64,000 nucleotides of DNA from Pseudomonas marincola. Its GTDB lineage: Bacteria; Pseudomonadota; Gammaproteobacteria; Pseudomonadales; Pseudomonadaceae. Below the pieces are notes generated by a model that was not told the origin of the DNA, ran no database searches, and was given only the letters and a program-made list of their open reading frames with translations. The translations under genes and the position numbers were made by a program. The DNA lies in contig NZ_FPBC01000003.1 of the NCBI RefSeq assembly GCF_900116605.1, forward strand, positions 186,001 to 250,000, given 5' to 3'. Positions 16,159 through 25,625 of the stretch are shown piece by piece. Numbering within the stretch: position 1 is the stretch's first letter; each line of letters begins with the position of its first letter.

Positions 16159-17898
16159 TTACATACGCTCCAGAGTTTCCAGGCCCAGCAGTTCAAGGCC
16201 CTGCTTCAACGTGCGACCGGTCAGTGCCGCGAGGCGCAGACGGCTTTGCTGGGTAGCAGGGTCTTCGGCTGCGATAATTGGGCAGTGTTCGTAGAAGCTC
16301 GAGAACAGCCCGGCCAGATCGTAGAGGTAAGCACACAGCAAGTGCGGCGTACCTTTGTCGGCAACGCTGTTGAGGACTTCACCGAACTGCGCCAGCTTAC
16401 CCGCCAGTTCGATTTCATGTGCGGCCTCAAGCTGCAATTTGCCGTCCACCTCGTCGAAGCTTTTCCCCAGTTTGCGGAAAATGCTGGCGACGCGCGTGTA
16501 GGCGTACAGCAGATAAGGTGCGGTGTTGCCCTCAAAGCTGAGCATCAGCTCGAAGTTGAAGCTGTAATCGCTGGTGCGGTGCTTGGACAGGTCGGCGTAT
16601 TTCACTGCGCCAATGCCCACCGCGCTGGCGATTTCGCGCAGTTGTTCTTCTGCCAGATCCGGGTTCTTGCCCTTGACCAGATTGTAGGCGCGCTCTTCGG
16701 CCTCATCGAGCAGGTCGATGAGTTTCACTGTGCCGCCATCGCGGGTTTTGAACGGACGGCCATCAGCGCCGTTCATGGTGCCGAAGCCCATGTGTTCAAG
16801 CTGCATGTCTTCTGCAACAAAGCCTGCGCGGCGAGCCACTTCAAAGGCCATCTGGAAATGCAGGGCCTGACGCTGGTCGACAAAGTACAGGGCGCGATCA
16901 GCTTTCAGGGTGTTGCTGCGATAGCGCATGGCGGCAAGGTCGGTGGTCGCGTACAGGTAACCGCCGCCAGCTTTCTGCACGATTACCGGCAGCGGATTGC
17001 CGTCCGCGTTCTTGAACTCGTCGAGGAACACGCACTTGGCGCCGTCGCTTTCACTCAGCAGGCCTTTGGCTTGCAGGTCGCTGACCACATTTGCCAGATC
17101 GTCGTTATAGGCGCTTTCACCTTTGACGTCTGCCGGGGTCAATTTGACGTTGAGACGGTCGTAGGCCTTCTGGCAATGCGACAGCGAAATCTCGTTGAAG
17201 CGGTGCCACAAGCGCATGCACTCAGGCTTGTTCGCCTGAAGCTCCACCACCAGTGCGCGAGCACGATCGGCAAACTCAGGTGATTCGTCAAAACGTTTCT
17301 TGGCGGCGCGATAGAAACCTTCCAAGTCCGCCAGTTCGCTCTCAGCGGCCGCAGGATTCTCTTCCATGAAGGCCAGCAGCATACCGAACTGCGTGCCCCA
17401 GTCGCCTACGTGGTTCTGGCGGATGACTTCGTCGCCCAGGAACTCAAGGACACGGCCAACCGCGTCGCCGATGATGGTCGAGCGCAGGTGGCCGACGTGC
17501 ATTTCTTTGGCGAGGTTGGGTGACGAGAGGTCAATCACCACGCGCTGGGCCGGGCCGGCTTTACGCACGCCAAGCTGAGCGTCTTCAAGCAAAGCGTCAA
17601 CGCGCCCGGCCAGAGCTTCGATGTTCTGATAAAAATTGAGGAAACCCGGGCCTGCGATTTCGACCTTGCTGATTTGCGGGTCGGCCGGCAATGCAGCAAT
17701 CAGCTTCTCCGCCAGATCGCGCGGCTTCATGCCCGCAGGCTTGGCCAACATCATGGCGATGTTGCTGGCGAAGTCGCCGTGGGTTTTGTCCTTGGTATTC
17801 TCGACCTGAATGGTCGGGCTCAGACCCTCAGGCAACACGCCTTCGGCGGTCAGGCGAGTCAGGGCTTGCTGGATCAGGTTGCGAATGCTGTCTTTCAT
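16159..17898 (-). CDS. argS: Arginyl-tRNA synthetase
   Basis: ArgRS charges tRNA-Arg with arginine in the cytosol. The 579-residue class I enzyme has the N-terminal additional domain for the tRNA D-loop (residues 1-110) and the HIGH-type motif HVGH within [17 protein letters not shown] (about residue 128). The Rossmann core contains [11 protein letters not shown], and the helical anticodon-binding domain ends in GLETLERM. As is typical for ArgRS, a canonical KMSKS is not evident. Directly followed by the SPOR-domain gene; priA lies upstream. Confidence 0.97.
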   Translation of the reverse strand: MKDSIRNLIQQALTRLTAEGVLPEGLSPTIQVENTKDKTHGDFASNIAMMLAKPAGMKPRDLAEKLIAALPADPQISKVEIAGPGFLNFYQNIEALAGRVDALLEDAQLGVRKAGPAQRVVIDLSSPNLAKEMHVGHLRSTIIGDAVGRVLEFLGDEVIRQNHVGDWGTQFGMLLAFMEENPAAAESELADLEGFYRAAKKRFDESPEFADRARALVVELQANKPECMRLWHRFNEISLSHCQKAYDRLNVKLTPADVKGESAYNDDLANVVSDLQAKGLLSESDGAKCVFLDEFKNADGNPLPVIVQKAGGGYLYATTDLAAMRYRSNTLKADRALYFVDQRQALHFQMAFEVARRAGFVAEDMQLEHMGFGTMNGADGRPFKTRDGGTVKLIDLLDEAEERAYNLVKGKNPDLAEEQLREIASAVGIGAVKYADLSKHRTSDYSFNFELMLSFEGNTAPYLLYAYTRVASIFRKLGKSFDEVDGKLQLEAAHEIELAGKLAQFGEVLNSVADKGTPHLLCAYLYDLAGLFSSFYEHCPIIAAEDPATQQSRLRLAALTGRTLKQGLELLGLETLERM

Positions 17899-18045
17899 GG
17901 TCTGCTCAGTCGGCCGTGGCGTGTTGAAAACTCTGCATTATCGGCGGCTTGGGCCTGCGGCTTCAAGCTTCAACCTATCAATGGCAGGTAAACAGGCAAT
18001 TATCGGGTATTTTTGCGTGTTTGGCGTAGAGAAAAGCGGCGCGGC

Positions 18046-20265
18046 TCAAAACAGGTCAATCGGGTCGACATCCAGCGACCAGCGCACTGCACGGCCGCTG
18101 GGCATCTGTTCCATTGCGGCGAGCCATGTATGTAAAAAGCGGTGCAAGGGCGCACGTGCGGCAGATTGAATCAGCAACTGCGCCCGATAACGTCCCGCGC
18201 GGCGCTCCATTGGGGCAGGCACTGGCCCCAGTAATTCGATGCCCTCAAGTTGCAATTCGCCAAGGAGCATTTCGGCTTCAGCGCAAGCTTCGTCGAGAAA
18301 CCCTTCGGCCTGGCCCGGTTTGTGGGCTTCTGCACGCAGCAGTGCCAGGTGACAGAACGGCGGCAAGCCGGCGTCGCGGCGCTCGCTCAGGGCCTGTTCG
18401 GCAAAGGCGAAGTAGCCTTGCTCGGTAAGCTGGACCAGCAGCGGATGATCGGCCAGATGGCTCTGGATAATCACCTTGCCAGCCTCTTCGGCTCGCCCGG
18501 CGCGGCCGGCAACTTGAACGATGAGTTGCGCCATGCGTTCGCTGGCGCGGAAGTCAGCAGAGAAGAGGCCGCCGTCGGCATCAAGAATGGCCACCAGCGT
18601 AACGCGTGGGAAGTGGTGCCCTTTGGCCAGCATCTGAGTGCCGACCAGAATACAAGGCTCTCCACGCTCAATGGTGGTCAGCAGGTTGTTCATGGCGTCC
18701 TTGCGCGAGGTGCTGTCGCGGTCGACGCGCAGTACCGGTACATCCGGAAACAGCGTGGCCAGCCGTTCTTCCGCCCGCTCAGTGCCAGCACCCACCGGGC
18801 GCAAGTCCACGCGCTGGCATTTGGGGCAGTTGCGCGGCTGGCGCTCGGCATGGCCGCAGTGGTGGCAGCGCAGTTCGTTGGAGCGCTGGTGCACCGTCAT
18901 GCGGGCGTCGCAGCGCGGACATTCCGACAGCCAGCCACAATCGTGGCACAACAGAGTCGGAGCAAAGCCGCGCCGGTTGAGGAACACCAGTACCTGTTGG
19001 CCGGCAGCCAGCGTTTGGCTAATCGCTTGCTGCATGGGGCCCGAGATACCGGAGTCCAGCGGCAGGCTTTTTACATCCAGGCGCAGGAAGCGCGGAGGCA
19101 ATGCTCCTCCAGCACGCTTGTTGAGCTTGAGCAGCTGATAACGCCCGCTGGTGGCGTTGTGCAAAGTCTCCAGTGACGGCGTGGCCGAGCCGAGCACAAT
19201 CGGCACGTTTTCCTGATGCGCGCGAACCAGCGCCAGATCCCTGGCGTGATAGCGCAAGCCTTCCTGCTGTTTATAGGAGGCGTCATGTTCTTCGTCGATG
19301 ATGATCAAACCCGGATTTTTCATCGGGGTGAACAGTGCCGAGCGGGTGCCGATAATGATGTCGGCATCGCCGTCGCGGGCTGCGAGCCACGCATCAAGCC
19401 GGTCGCGGTCATTCACTGCGGAGTGCAGCAGGGCGATTCTGGCGTTGAAGCGGCGCTCGAAGCGCGCGAGTGTTTGCGGGCCGAGGTTGATTTCCGGGAT
19501 GAGTACCAGCGCTTGCTTGCCCGCCTGCAGTGTCTGATGAATGAGTTGCAGGTAAACCTCGGTTTTACCGCTGCCCGTCACACCTGCCAGCAGATACGCG
19601 CCATAACTGCCAAAACCCTCTTGCACAGCTGCCGAGGCGGTGAGTTGCTCCTCGTTGAGCGGCAGCTCGGGCTGCGCCAGCCAATTAATGTGGCGGGCAC
19701 TTGGCGCATGCTGGCGGGTTTCAACCACCACCAGACCTTTGTCTTTGAGTTGTTCGAGGCTGTCTTTACTCAGTTGCAGTTGGCTGAGTAGCGAATGGGC
19801 AACCCCGTGCGGATGCTGGGCGATGGTTTTCAGCGCCTGGCGCTGGCGCGGTGCGCGATTAAGGCGCGGGTCTTCAAGGTCGGCGCCCGGCGCGATTGAC
19901 CAGAAGCGCTCCTGGCGCGCAATCGCGGGCTCGCCCTGGCGCAGTAGCGTCGGCAATGCCCAACTGAAAGTGTCGCCAATACTGTGCTGGTAGTATTGCG
20001 CGGTCCACATGCACAGCCGGAAAAAGGCCGGCGGCATAGGCGCTGTTTCATCCAGCACCTCAAGGGCTGGCTTGAGCTTATCGGCAGGCACATCGCTGTG
20101 TGCGCTGACCTCGATCAAAACGCCAATCATTTCGCGGCGGCCAAAGGGTACACGCACGCGCATGCCTGACTGCAGGGTATCGACAGACACGCCAGCAGGC
20201 GCCAGATAATCGAACAGGCGGCGTAGCGGCGAGGGCAGGGCGAGGCGCAGAATGGCGTTGGACAC
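18046..20265 (-). CDS. priA: Primosomal protein N', replication restart helicase PriA (GTG start)
   Basis: PriA recognises stalled forks and reloads the replisome. The 739-residue protein has the 3' DNA-binding domain at the N-terminus ([17 protein letters not shown]) and the helicase core with Walker [13 protein letters not shown] (about residue 228) and the DEEH box [12 protein letters not shown]. Cysteine pairs of the zinc module follow (CHDCG, CPRCD, CHHCG, CPKCQ; about residues 440-485), with later helicase motifs such as [10 protein letters not shown] and VAGRAGR. I choose the GTG at 20265: GGAG lies seven bases before it, and the resulting length matches the family. The frame extends only to a TTG at 20280. 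Divergent from rpmE. Confidence 0.95.
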   Translation of the reverse strand: MSNAILRLALPSPLRRLFDYLAPAGVSVDTLQSGMRVRVPFGRREMIGVLIEVSAHSDVPADKLKPALEVLDETAPMPPAFFRLCMWTAQYYQHSIGDTFSWALPTLLRQGEPAIARQERFWSIAPGADLEDPRLNRAPRQRQALKTIAQHPHGVAHSLLSQLQLSKDSLEQLKDKGLVVVETRQHAPSARHINWLAQPELPLNEEQLTASAAVQEGFGSYGAYLLAGVTGSGKTEVYLQLIHQTLQAGKQALVLIPEINLGPQTLARFERRFNARIALLHSAVNDRDRLDAWLAARDGDADIIIGTRSALFTPMKNPGLIIIDEEHDASYKQQEGLRYHARDLALVRAHQENVPIVLGSATPSLETLHNATSGRYQLLKLNKRAGGALPPRFLRLDVKSLPLDSGISGPMQQAISQTLAAGQQVLVFLNRRGFAPTLLCHDCGWLSECPRCDARMTVHQRSNELRCHHCGHAERQPRNCPKCQRVDLRPVGAGTERAEERLATLFPDVPVLRVDRDSTSRKDAMNNLLTTIERGEPCILVGTQMLAKGHHFPRVTLVAILDADGGLFSADFRASERMAQLIVQVAGRAGRAEEAGKVIIQSHLADHPLLVQLTEQGYFAFAEQALSERRDAGLPPFCHLALLRAEAHKPGQAEGFLDEACAEAEMLLGELQLEGIELLGPVPAPMERRAGRYRAQLLIQSAARAPLHRFLHTWLAAMEQMPSGRAVRWSLDVDPIDLF

Positions 20266-20334
20266 GCGGTGACTCCGCAAACAAAGGTCAGGATATTAGC
20301 ATGGCTGCAGGCGACGGCTGGCAGTCACGTGATC

Positions 20335-20362
20335 TTGCATCAGCGCTTGAGTCTGTTATCAT
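20335..20362 (+). promoter_or_regulatory. Candidate sigma-70 promoter of rpmE
   Basis: TTGCAT at 20335-20340 and TATCAT at 20357-20362 are separated by 16 bases, 69 bases before the rpmE start. It is the best -35/-10 pair I can see in the priA-rpmE gap, but the match is modest. Confidence 0.4.
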
Positions 20363-20430
20363 CCGCGGCCTATTTCTGTGCGGTATCTGACATAGGGTCA
20401 GGTGGCGGCACATATATTGAGGTATACCCC

Positions 20431-20646
20431 ATGAAAGCTGATATCCATCCAGAATACGTCGCTATCGAAGCTACTTGCAGCTGCGGTAACGTGATCGAAA
20501 CTCGTTCGACTCTGGCTAAGCCATTGAGCCTGGACGTTTGCTCTGAGTGCCACCCGTTCTACACCGGTAAGCAGAAAGTCCTCGACGCTGGCGGCCGTAT
20601 CGACCGCTTCAAGCAGCGTTTCGGTGTGTTCGGCGCTACCAAGTAA
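20431..20646 (+). CDS. rpmE: 50S ribosomal protein L31, zinc-binding type
   Basis: L31 bridges the large and small ribosomal subunits. The 71-residue protein starts MKADIHPEY and carries four cysteines (residues 16, 18, 37 and 40; CSC and CSEC). This marks the zinc-binding 'C+' form, which in many bacteria is replaced by a cysteine-free paralogue under zinc starvation. The frame is open further upstream, but the ATG at 20431 gives the family start. Divergent from priA. The only terminator-like hairpin behind it lies within the next gene. Confidence 0.97.
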   Translation: MKADIHPEYVAIEATCSCGNVIETRSTLAKPLSLDVCSECHPFYTGKQKVLDAGGRIDRFKQRFGVFGATK

Positions 20647-20672
20647 GCAGCCAAACAGCCAGGAGCGACCTT

Positions 20673-21506
20673 ATGGTCTGCTTCTTGTGTGTGAAAAAAG
20701 CGTCCCTTGTGGGCGCTTTTTTTATGCCTGCGTTTTTTGCAGCGCAGGTGCAGGCGCAAATACAGCCTCAGGCGTTTTGTTCGGCCAGCGAGCAACTGAC
20801 TTACGTTTCGGTCAAGCGGGTGGTCGATGGCGATACCTTGCGCCTGGTTGATGGTCGCAGTGTTCGCCTGATCGGCATCAACACCCCTGAGCTTGGCCAC
20901 AAAGGCCAAACCGCTGAGCCATTCGCCGTCGCAGCGCAGCGCCGTCTTCAGGATCTTCTGGATGCCAGTGATGGACGAGTCGGCCTGCAATATGGTGCGC
21001 AGCGTCACGACCGCTACGGACGCACGCTGGCCCATGTGTTTGACGGCGCCGGGCGCAATATCGAGGCGCAGTTGCTCGCAAGCGGCCTCGGTTACCAGAT
21101 AGCTATTGCGCCCAATCTGGCGCTGCTGGATTGTCAGCTGGCCGCCCAGCAGTTCGCCCGTGAGCAGGGCGCGGGTGTTTGGCGCCAGCCGGTGCTGCAG
21201 GCTCCCGAAGAGTTGACTCGTGGTGGCTTCAGGCAAATCAAGGCGCGGGTGCGCAAGGTGCAGGTTAATGCGCAAGGTGCCTGGCTTGAGTTAGGGGCTG
21301 CGGTGATTCGCATTGATGAGCAGGCGCTGAAATCGTTCAAGCGCGAGTCGCTGGAAGATTATGTCGGGCGGGAGGTCATTGCGCGCGGTTGGGTGGTCGA
21401 CAGAGCTTCGCGCGGTCGAAATACGGTCGGGCGAGCGCGTTGGATGCTGATTCTGACCCATCCGACCATGATCGAAACGCTGCCATCAGTTAAAACCACT
21501 TTGTAA
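20673..21506 (+). CDS. Secreted thermonuclease-family (SNase) protein
   Basis: A staphylococcal-nuclease-like hydrolase of 277 residues, probably exported and acting on nucleic acids in the periplasm or outside. A signal peptide is visible (KKASLVGAFFMPAFFAAQVQA, cleavage after about residue 28). The SNase core follows with VDGDTLRLVDGRSVRLIGIN TPE and DRYGRTLAHVF, where Asp, Arg, Glu and Arg positions fit the nuclease active site. The C-terminal third (from about residue 185) is a second domain that I do not recognise firmly. AGGAG sits seven bases before the ATG at 20673. Its first codons contain a terminator-like hairpin. Confidence 0.85.
   Translation: MVCFLCVKKASLVGAFFMPAFFAAQVQAQIQPQAFCSASEQLTYVSVKRVVDGDTLRLVDGRSVRLIGINTPELGHKGQTAEPFAVAAQRRLQDLLDASDGRVGLQYGAQRHDRYGRTLAHVFDGAGRNIEAQLLASGLGYQIAIAPNLALLDCQLAAQQFAREQGAGVWRQPVLQAPEELTRGGFRQIKARVRKVQVNAQGAWLELGAAVIRIDEQALKSFKRESLEDYVGREVIARGWVVDRASRGRNTVGRARWMLILTHPTMIETLPSVKTTL
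20693..20724 (+). terminator. Terminator-like hairpin inside the nuclease signal-peptide codons
   Basis: An A-run, GCG-T-CCC, a four-base loop, GGGCGC and a run of seven T form a classical intrinsic terminator shape (one bulged T) about 50 bases after rpmE. The same bases are codons 8-17 of the nuclease gene, whose start at 20673 has a good ribosome site. Confidence 0.7.
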
Positions 21507-21613
21507 TAGAAAAAAGGCCCGTTGGCACTGGTGCGCATTTCCTTAGCTAGGTAATAATCGAGGGGTCCTAATCACCGGGCAAGGATAGCCGGGTAAGCCT
21601 TGGTATGCCGACT

Positions 21614-21643
21614 GACTGATCAGTCTTGTAAAAGTGTATACAA
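21614..21643 (+). promoter_or_regulatory. Two operator-like palindromes upstream of malic enzyme
   Basis: GACTGATCAGTC at 21614-21625 is a perfect 12-base palindrome. Nine bases later GTGTATACAA at 21634-21643 differs by one base from TTGTATACAA, the half-site pattern known for GntR-family (VanR/FadR-type) repressors. Both lie 55-84 bases before the maeB start, where a regulator would act. Binding proteins are unknown. Confidence 0.35.
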
Positions 21644-21697
21644 CTTGCGTATCCTCGGCCGCCTGCCTGTTCAACAGCCTAAAGCGGAAATTCCAAT

Positions 21698-22966
21698 ATG
21701 TCTGATCTAAAAACCGCCGCTCTCGAGTACCACGCTCAGCCCCGCCCGGGTAAGTTGAGTGTAGAGCTGACCAAGCCGACTGCCACGGCACGTGACCTTT
21801 CGTTGGCTTACAGCCCAGGCGTTGCTGCTCCTGTGCGTGAGATTGCGCGTGATCCCGAGCTGGCTTACCAATACACCGGTAAGGGCAATCTGGTCGCTGT
21901 AATTTCCGACGGTACTGCCATTCTCGGTCTGGGTAACCTCGGCCCACTCGCTTCCAAGCCCGTAATGGAAGGTAAAGGCGTTCTGTTCAAGCGCTTCGCC
22001 GGTATTGACGTATTCGATATCGAAGTGGATTCGGAAAGCCCGCAGGCATTCATCGACACGGTAAAACGTATTTCGATCACCTTCGGCGGCATCAACCTCG
22101 AAGACATCAAGGCGCCTGAGTGCTTTGAGATCGAGCGTGCGCTGATCGAACAGTGCGACATTCCGGTTTTCCACGATGACCAGCACGGTACTGCGATCGT
22201 AACCGCTGCCGGTATGCTCAATGCATTGGAAATCGCTGGCAAAACCATCGAGCAAGCGAAGATCGTGTGCCTGGGTGCAGGCGCTGCGGCAATCTCGTGC
22301 ATGAAGTTGTTGGTCAGCATGGGCGCCAAGGTCGAGAACATCTACATGATCGACCGTAAAGGTGTGATTCATGCGGGCCGTGACGACCTCAATCAGTACA
22401 AGGCTGTGTTCGCCACCGAAACGCCGAAGCGCACATTGTCGGACGCGCTGGATGGTGCTGACGTATTCGTCGGTCTGTCGGGTCCTGATCTGCTCAGCCC
22501 TGAAGACCTGCTGCGCATGGGCCCTTCGCCTATCGTGTTTGCATGCTCGAACCCAGATCCGGAAATCAAGCCAGAGCTGGCGCATGCCACCCGTGATGAC
22601 GTGATCATGGCAACCGGTCGTTCCGATTACCCGAACCAGGTCAATAATGTTCTCGGCTTCCCGTTCATCTTCCGTGGTGCGTTGGACGTTCGCGCAACAC
22701 GCATCAACGAAGAGATGAAAATCGCGGCGGCCAACGCGCTGCGTGAACTGGCCAAGCTGCCAGTGCCTAAGGAAGTCTGTGAGGCTTACGGCGGCATCGA
22801 GTTGTCATTCGGCCGTGAATACATCATTCCGAAGCCGATGGATGCACGTCTGATTACGCTGATCTCCGACGCAGTCGCCAAAGCTGCCATCGAGAGCGGC
22901 GTGGCCACACTGCCGTATCCGAAGCACTACCCGCTGCAGTCTGTGGACGATGTGTTCAAAGGCTGA
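21698..22966 (+). CDS. maeB: NADP-dependent malic enzyme, short form
   Basis: Malic enzyme oxidatively decarboxylates malate to pyruvate, generating NADPH. The 422-residue protein consists of the N-terminal malic domain (SLAYSPGVAAPVREIA, the catalytic GTAILGLGNLGPLASKPVMEGK block, FDIEVDS and HDDQHGTAIV metal/substrate region). The Rossmann domain (IVCLGAGAAAISCMKLL, about residue 190) follows. It ends after the NAD(P) domain, without the phosphotransacetylase-like extension found in the long MaeB of E. coli. It stands alone, with its own operator-rich upstream region and a strong terminator. Confidence 0.92.
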   Translation: MSDLKTAALEYHAQPRPGKLSVELTKPTATARDLSLAYSPGVAAPVREIARDPELAYQYTGKGNLVAVISDGTAILGLGNLGPLASKPVMEGKGVLFKRFAGIDVFDIEVDSESPQAFIDTVKRISITFGGINLEDIKAPECFEIERALIEQCDIPVFHDDQHGTAIVTAAGMLNALEIAGKTIEQAKIVCLGAGAAAISCMKLLVSMGAKVENIYMIDRKGVIHAGRDDLNQYKAVFATETPKRTLSDALDGADVFVGLSGPDLLSPEDLLRMGPSPIVFACSNPDPEIKPELAHATRDDVIMATGRSDYPNQVNNVLGFPFIFRGALDVRATRINEEMKIAAANALRELAKLPVPKEVCEAYGGIELSFGREYIIPKPMDARLITLISDAVAKAAIESGVATLPYPKHYPLQSVDDVFKG

Positions 22967-22980
22967 AAGTGAGTTGATGC

Positions 22981-23007
22981 GAGTGACCAAATAGTTACTG
23001 GTCACTC
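22981..23007. repeat. Perfect inverted repeat directly after malic enzyme
   Basis: GAGTGACCA at 22981-22989 pairs exactly with TGGTCACTC at 22999-23007 around a nine-base loop, 14 bases after the maeB stop and just before the main terminator. It may protect the 3' end or bind a protein. Confidence 0.5.
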
Positions 23008-23010
23008 AAC

Positions 23011-23048
23011 AAAAAGCCCCCTGACGGTTCGCCTTCAGGGGGCTTTTT
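23011..23048 (+). terminator. Rho-independent terminator of maeB
   Basis: AAAAAGCCCCCTGA at 23011-23024 pairs perfectly with TCAGGGGGCTTTTT at 23035-23048, a 14-base-pair stem with a ten-base loop and T-run. Its A/T flanks make it bidirectional, so it can also end the fimbrial operon coming from the other side. Confidence 0.92.
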
Positions 23049-23096
23049 GCATCTTGCGCAGATGTTTTCTGCGGCAGGTCGAGCGGCGTTTCGGTG

Positions 23097-24167
23097 TTAC
23101 TTGATGTCCAACTGGATCACGGCCGTAGCGGTAAATTCGCCGGGCGTTGGCAGGGTCGCTGAAGGATTGCTTGGGTGGGCTTTGAGGTGCAGGGTGGAGG
23201 TTTTCATATCACTGTCGACCACAACTTCACCGGCCTTCTGGTTCGGTGGCAGAACCGTGCCGTCTTCATCGGTGATGATGACCGAAAGATCGGTGCGCCC
23301 TTGTACTTTAATTCCCTGGCCCGGCGCGTCCTGATCGGCGTTCAACTGCAGTGAAAGGATCTCTGAGCTGAAGTCACAATCAAAAGCCAAGTCTACGGGC
23401 TTGGGTGTGAAGTTGTTCGGTGGGTTGGGGTAGGTAACGCCGTTAAACTGCGAGGATTGCAAGGTTCCGAAGGGCACAGTCAATACCGAGCCCGCACGCA
23501 GCGCGCAATTTGCCGGCACTTCCACGTCAATTCTCAAGTTCACGACAGCGGAGACCGGGTCACTGGTATTGATATAGTTTGGCCGCCGGTAGTGCCAGAC
23601 CCGAGCTACCGTGCCATTGAAAGCCAGGGTGCCGACTACGCGCTTTTCAAGCTTGACCGATACCTTGCCCCTGGTAGCTGTGGCGGCAGAGCCTGAGGTA
23701 TTGCAATCCGCCGAAACATTGTTGGTAACGCCGGTGAAAGGCACGCTGTGGTACCTGTTCTCGATGCTGCCGCCACTTGAATTGAAGACAAAAATCTCAA
23801 CTGCCGTGGAGAACGACGGATTAACCTTCAACCATTTAAGGTTGTCGGCTGCGTAATAAGAGAATGGCGATTGCGAGCTGAAATAATGCAGAACGCTTGC
23901 GTTGGTGTTGCTACAGGTACAGGTAAAGTTGCGTCTGCCGCTGCTGTTCTGCTGGGCACGATCGATCACAATATTGCCGGCTTCGTTCTCAGAAGAGTTG
24001 AAGGCGTCAGTCACGTTGTACTGTATCTGCGAGGCGCCATTGTCCGGAACGCAGAGGCGGTCTGATGCGGCGTAAGCAGTACTGCTGAAGAGCAAACTAA
24101 ACAGGCCATAAAACACTGGGCTGATAAACGCAGACTTTGCAGGGCTGTACAATTCCATTTTTTTCAT
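23097..24167 (-). CDS. Fimbrial tip adhesin, two-domain type
   Basis: Predicted tip adhesin of the chaperone-usher fimbria (356 residues). An N-terminal signal peptide (FYGLFSLLFSSTAYA) precedes a Cys- and Asn-rich putative receptor-binding domain (about residues 30-210). A C-terminal pilin-like domain follows, with the usual Cys-x-n-G-L-V-FG pattern (PANCALRAGSVLTVPFGTL) and a final beta strand (FTATAVIQLDIK) for chaperone and donor-strand contact. Two ATGs lie in tandem (24170, 24167); GAGG is five bases before the second, so I start there. Last gene of the operon. The ligand cannot be predicted, and sequence similarity to known adhesins is weak by eye. Confidence 0.75.
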   Translation of the reverse strand: MKKMELYSPAKSAFISPVFYGLFSLLFSSTAYAASDRLCVPDNGASQIQYNVTDAFNSSENEAGNIVIDRAQQNSSGRRNFTCTCSNTNASVLHYFSSQSPFSYYAADNLKWLKVNPSFSTAVEIFVFNSSGGSIENRYHSVPFTGVTNNVSADCNTSGSAATATRGKVSVKLEKRVVGTLAFNGTVARVWHYRRPNYINTSDPVSAVVNLRIDVEVPANCALRAGSVLTVPFGTLQSSQFNGVTYPNPPNNFTPKPVDLAFDCDFSSEILSLQLNADQDAPGQGIKVQGRTDLSVIITDEDGTVLPPNQKAGEVVVDSDMKTSTLHLKAHPSNPSATLPTPGEFTATAVIQLDIK

Positions 24168-24181
24168 CATGTCCTCAGTGA

Positions 24182-24862
24182 CTATTCAGCCTTGATTAGT
24201 GTTGTTCTAAGCCCACCACGATCACTGAGGTAGCTAATGTTTATCTCGTCTGCGTGGTTGCTTACGTTGTCTATCTCAACCGTACTGAATGGTTTGAGCA
24301 GTCCCATCTCATCGTTGTGATACACCTTTTTGCCAATCTCGAATTGGGTTAGCGCAAAGTAGTAAGGCGTTGGGTTTTTGAGCTCAAGCCCCGTGCTGGT
24401 GTACTTGGCCACAAGCTGATTTTCTGCTCCGCGCCTTCCCTCACTAATTGACTCAGGCCGGACGAACACCTTGATCTTGTAGCGCAGGGCAATCTGCATC
24501 AGGCTCTCGCTCTTAGCGGCCTCGGCTTTCGGCGGTATTTCCTGCACATACAGGTAATACAGTTGTTCTTGTTTGCTCTCTTTGGCGAAGCTCACCAATC
24601 TCAGGGGCTGTTTGCTATCTTCTGCAATCATCGAAAAAGACGGGCTGACCTGAACATTGCGCCCTGGCTCATTACCTTCAGGGTCTGTCACCCAGGCCTG
24701 CATCGCGTAGGGCGCTTGGGTGTCGTTGCCAATATCGAATGCGCTGGAACTGCCTGCCACGACAATGACCCGGGTGCGATCAATGAATAACCCGGCGTGC
24801 GCTAATTGGCTCATGAGCAGTGTCATGCTCATAGCGATGATGCTGAGTGTTCTGAACATCAT
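24182..24862 (-). CDS. Periplasmic fimbrial chaperone (second)
   Basis: A PapD-family chaperone that would hold fimbrial subunits by donor-strand complementation in the periplasm. The 226-residue product has a signal peptide ending at SQLAHA. The first immunoglobulin-like domain contains the edge strand RTRVIVVAGSS, the YYLYVQEIPP strand before the F1-G1 loop, and the G1 strand ending in RYKIKVFVRPESI. A second domain follows (ELKNPTPYYFALTQF to INISYLSDRGG). It is a diverged paralogue of the chaperone just upstream. It lies next to the adhesin gene, so it may be dedicated to the adhesin. Confidence 0.88.
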   Translation of the reverse strand: MMFRTLSIIAMSMTLLMSQLAHAGLFIDRTRVIVVAGSSSAFDIGNDTQAPYAMQAWVTDPEGNEPGRNVQVSPSFSMIAEDSKQPLRLVSFAKESKQEQLYYLYVQEIPPKAEAAKSESLMQIALRYKIKVFVRPESISEGRRGAENQLVAKYTSTGLELKNPTPYYFALTQFEIGKKVYHNDEMGLLKPFSTVEIDNVSNHADEINISYLSDRGGLRTTLIKAE

Positions 24863-24905
24863 CAGGCCCGGCCTGCCGCAGAACTGATCAAGTTAGGCAT
24901 GTCGA

Positions 24906-25625
24906 TCATTTGACTAAGATCAGCGATTTTCTGACGTCGCCAAAGTCACTCAGATACATGATGTCTATCGACGAGGTCTTTTGCTTTATCTGTGGCAATA
25001 TCGTGGTCTGGAATGGCGCAAAGACAGCTGTTTCCGGGGTTTTAATGCCTTTCTTGTTGACCATGATTTGCGGAATCGAGAAATAGTAAGGCGTGGTGTT
25101 GACCAGCTTCAGGCCCTCACGGGTTTGTGTCGCGGTAACCTTGGCTTCGGCGTTTTTACGGTCGCCTGCGATTTGAGCGGGACGAATCAACACCTTGATC
25201 CGGGTACGGATGGCCATGGACAGTTTGTTTTTGTCCGCCGCGCTATCGCTGGGAGGTAACTCCTGCACGTTCAGGTAATACAGTTGTTCGCGGTCTGAGG
25301 GCGGGGAGAACGTCATCAGGCGCAATACAACTTTGCCGCCAGGCGCAACTTTTTGAATTTGCGGACTGACCACAACCAAGCTGCCGGCGTCGTTGCCGTC
25401 TTCATTCTCAAGCCACGCCTGCAGGCCGTACCAAAGCTCGCTGTTATTTGTAACTTGCACTGAGCTTGAAGAGCCTTCCGGCACGATTACCCGCGTACGA
25501 TTAAGCGAAAAGGCTGCATTGGCCATTGTCGAGCACAACAGCGTCATGACGCATGCGCAGAGGCTTAACCTTTTTGCGATGTAGCTTTTGCGCTGGGTGC
25601 AGTTGGCTTGCCGTTGAGTTGACAT
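24906..25625 (-). CDS. Periplasmic fimbrial chaperone (first)
   Basis: A PapD-family chaperone of 239 residues with the family landmarks. Signal peptide end STMANA is followed by strand A1 with RTRVIVPEGSSSSVQV, YYLNVQELPP, the G1 strand RTRIKVLIRPAQI and a second domain with LVNTTPYYFSIPQI. The start at 25625 (AGGA eight bases upstream) gives an unusually long hydrophilic leader before the signal core and overlaps the usher gene by 61 bases. A later internal start would remove the overlap but lacks a clear ribosome site. Likely serves the main pilin. Confidence 0.88.
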   Translation of the reverse strand: MSTQRQANCTQRKSYIAKRLSLCACVMTLLCSTMANAAFSLNRTRVIVPEGSSSSVQVTNNSELWYGLQAWLENEDGNDAGSLVVVSPQIQKVAPGGKVVLRLMTFSPPSDREQLYYLNVQELPPSDSAADKNKLSMAIRTRIKVLIRPAQIAGDRKNAEAKVTATQTREGLKLVNTTPYYFSIPQIMVNKKGIKTPETAVFAPFQTTILPQIKQKTSSIDIMYLSDFGDVRKSLILVK

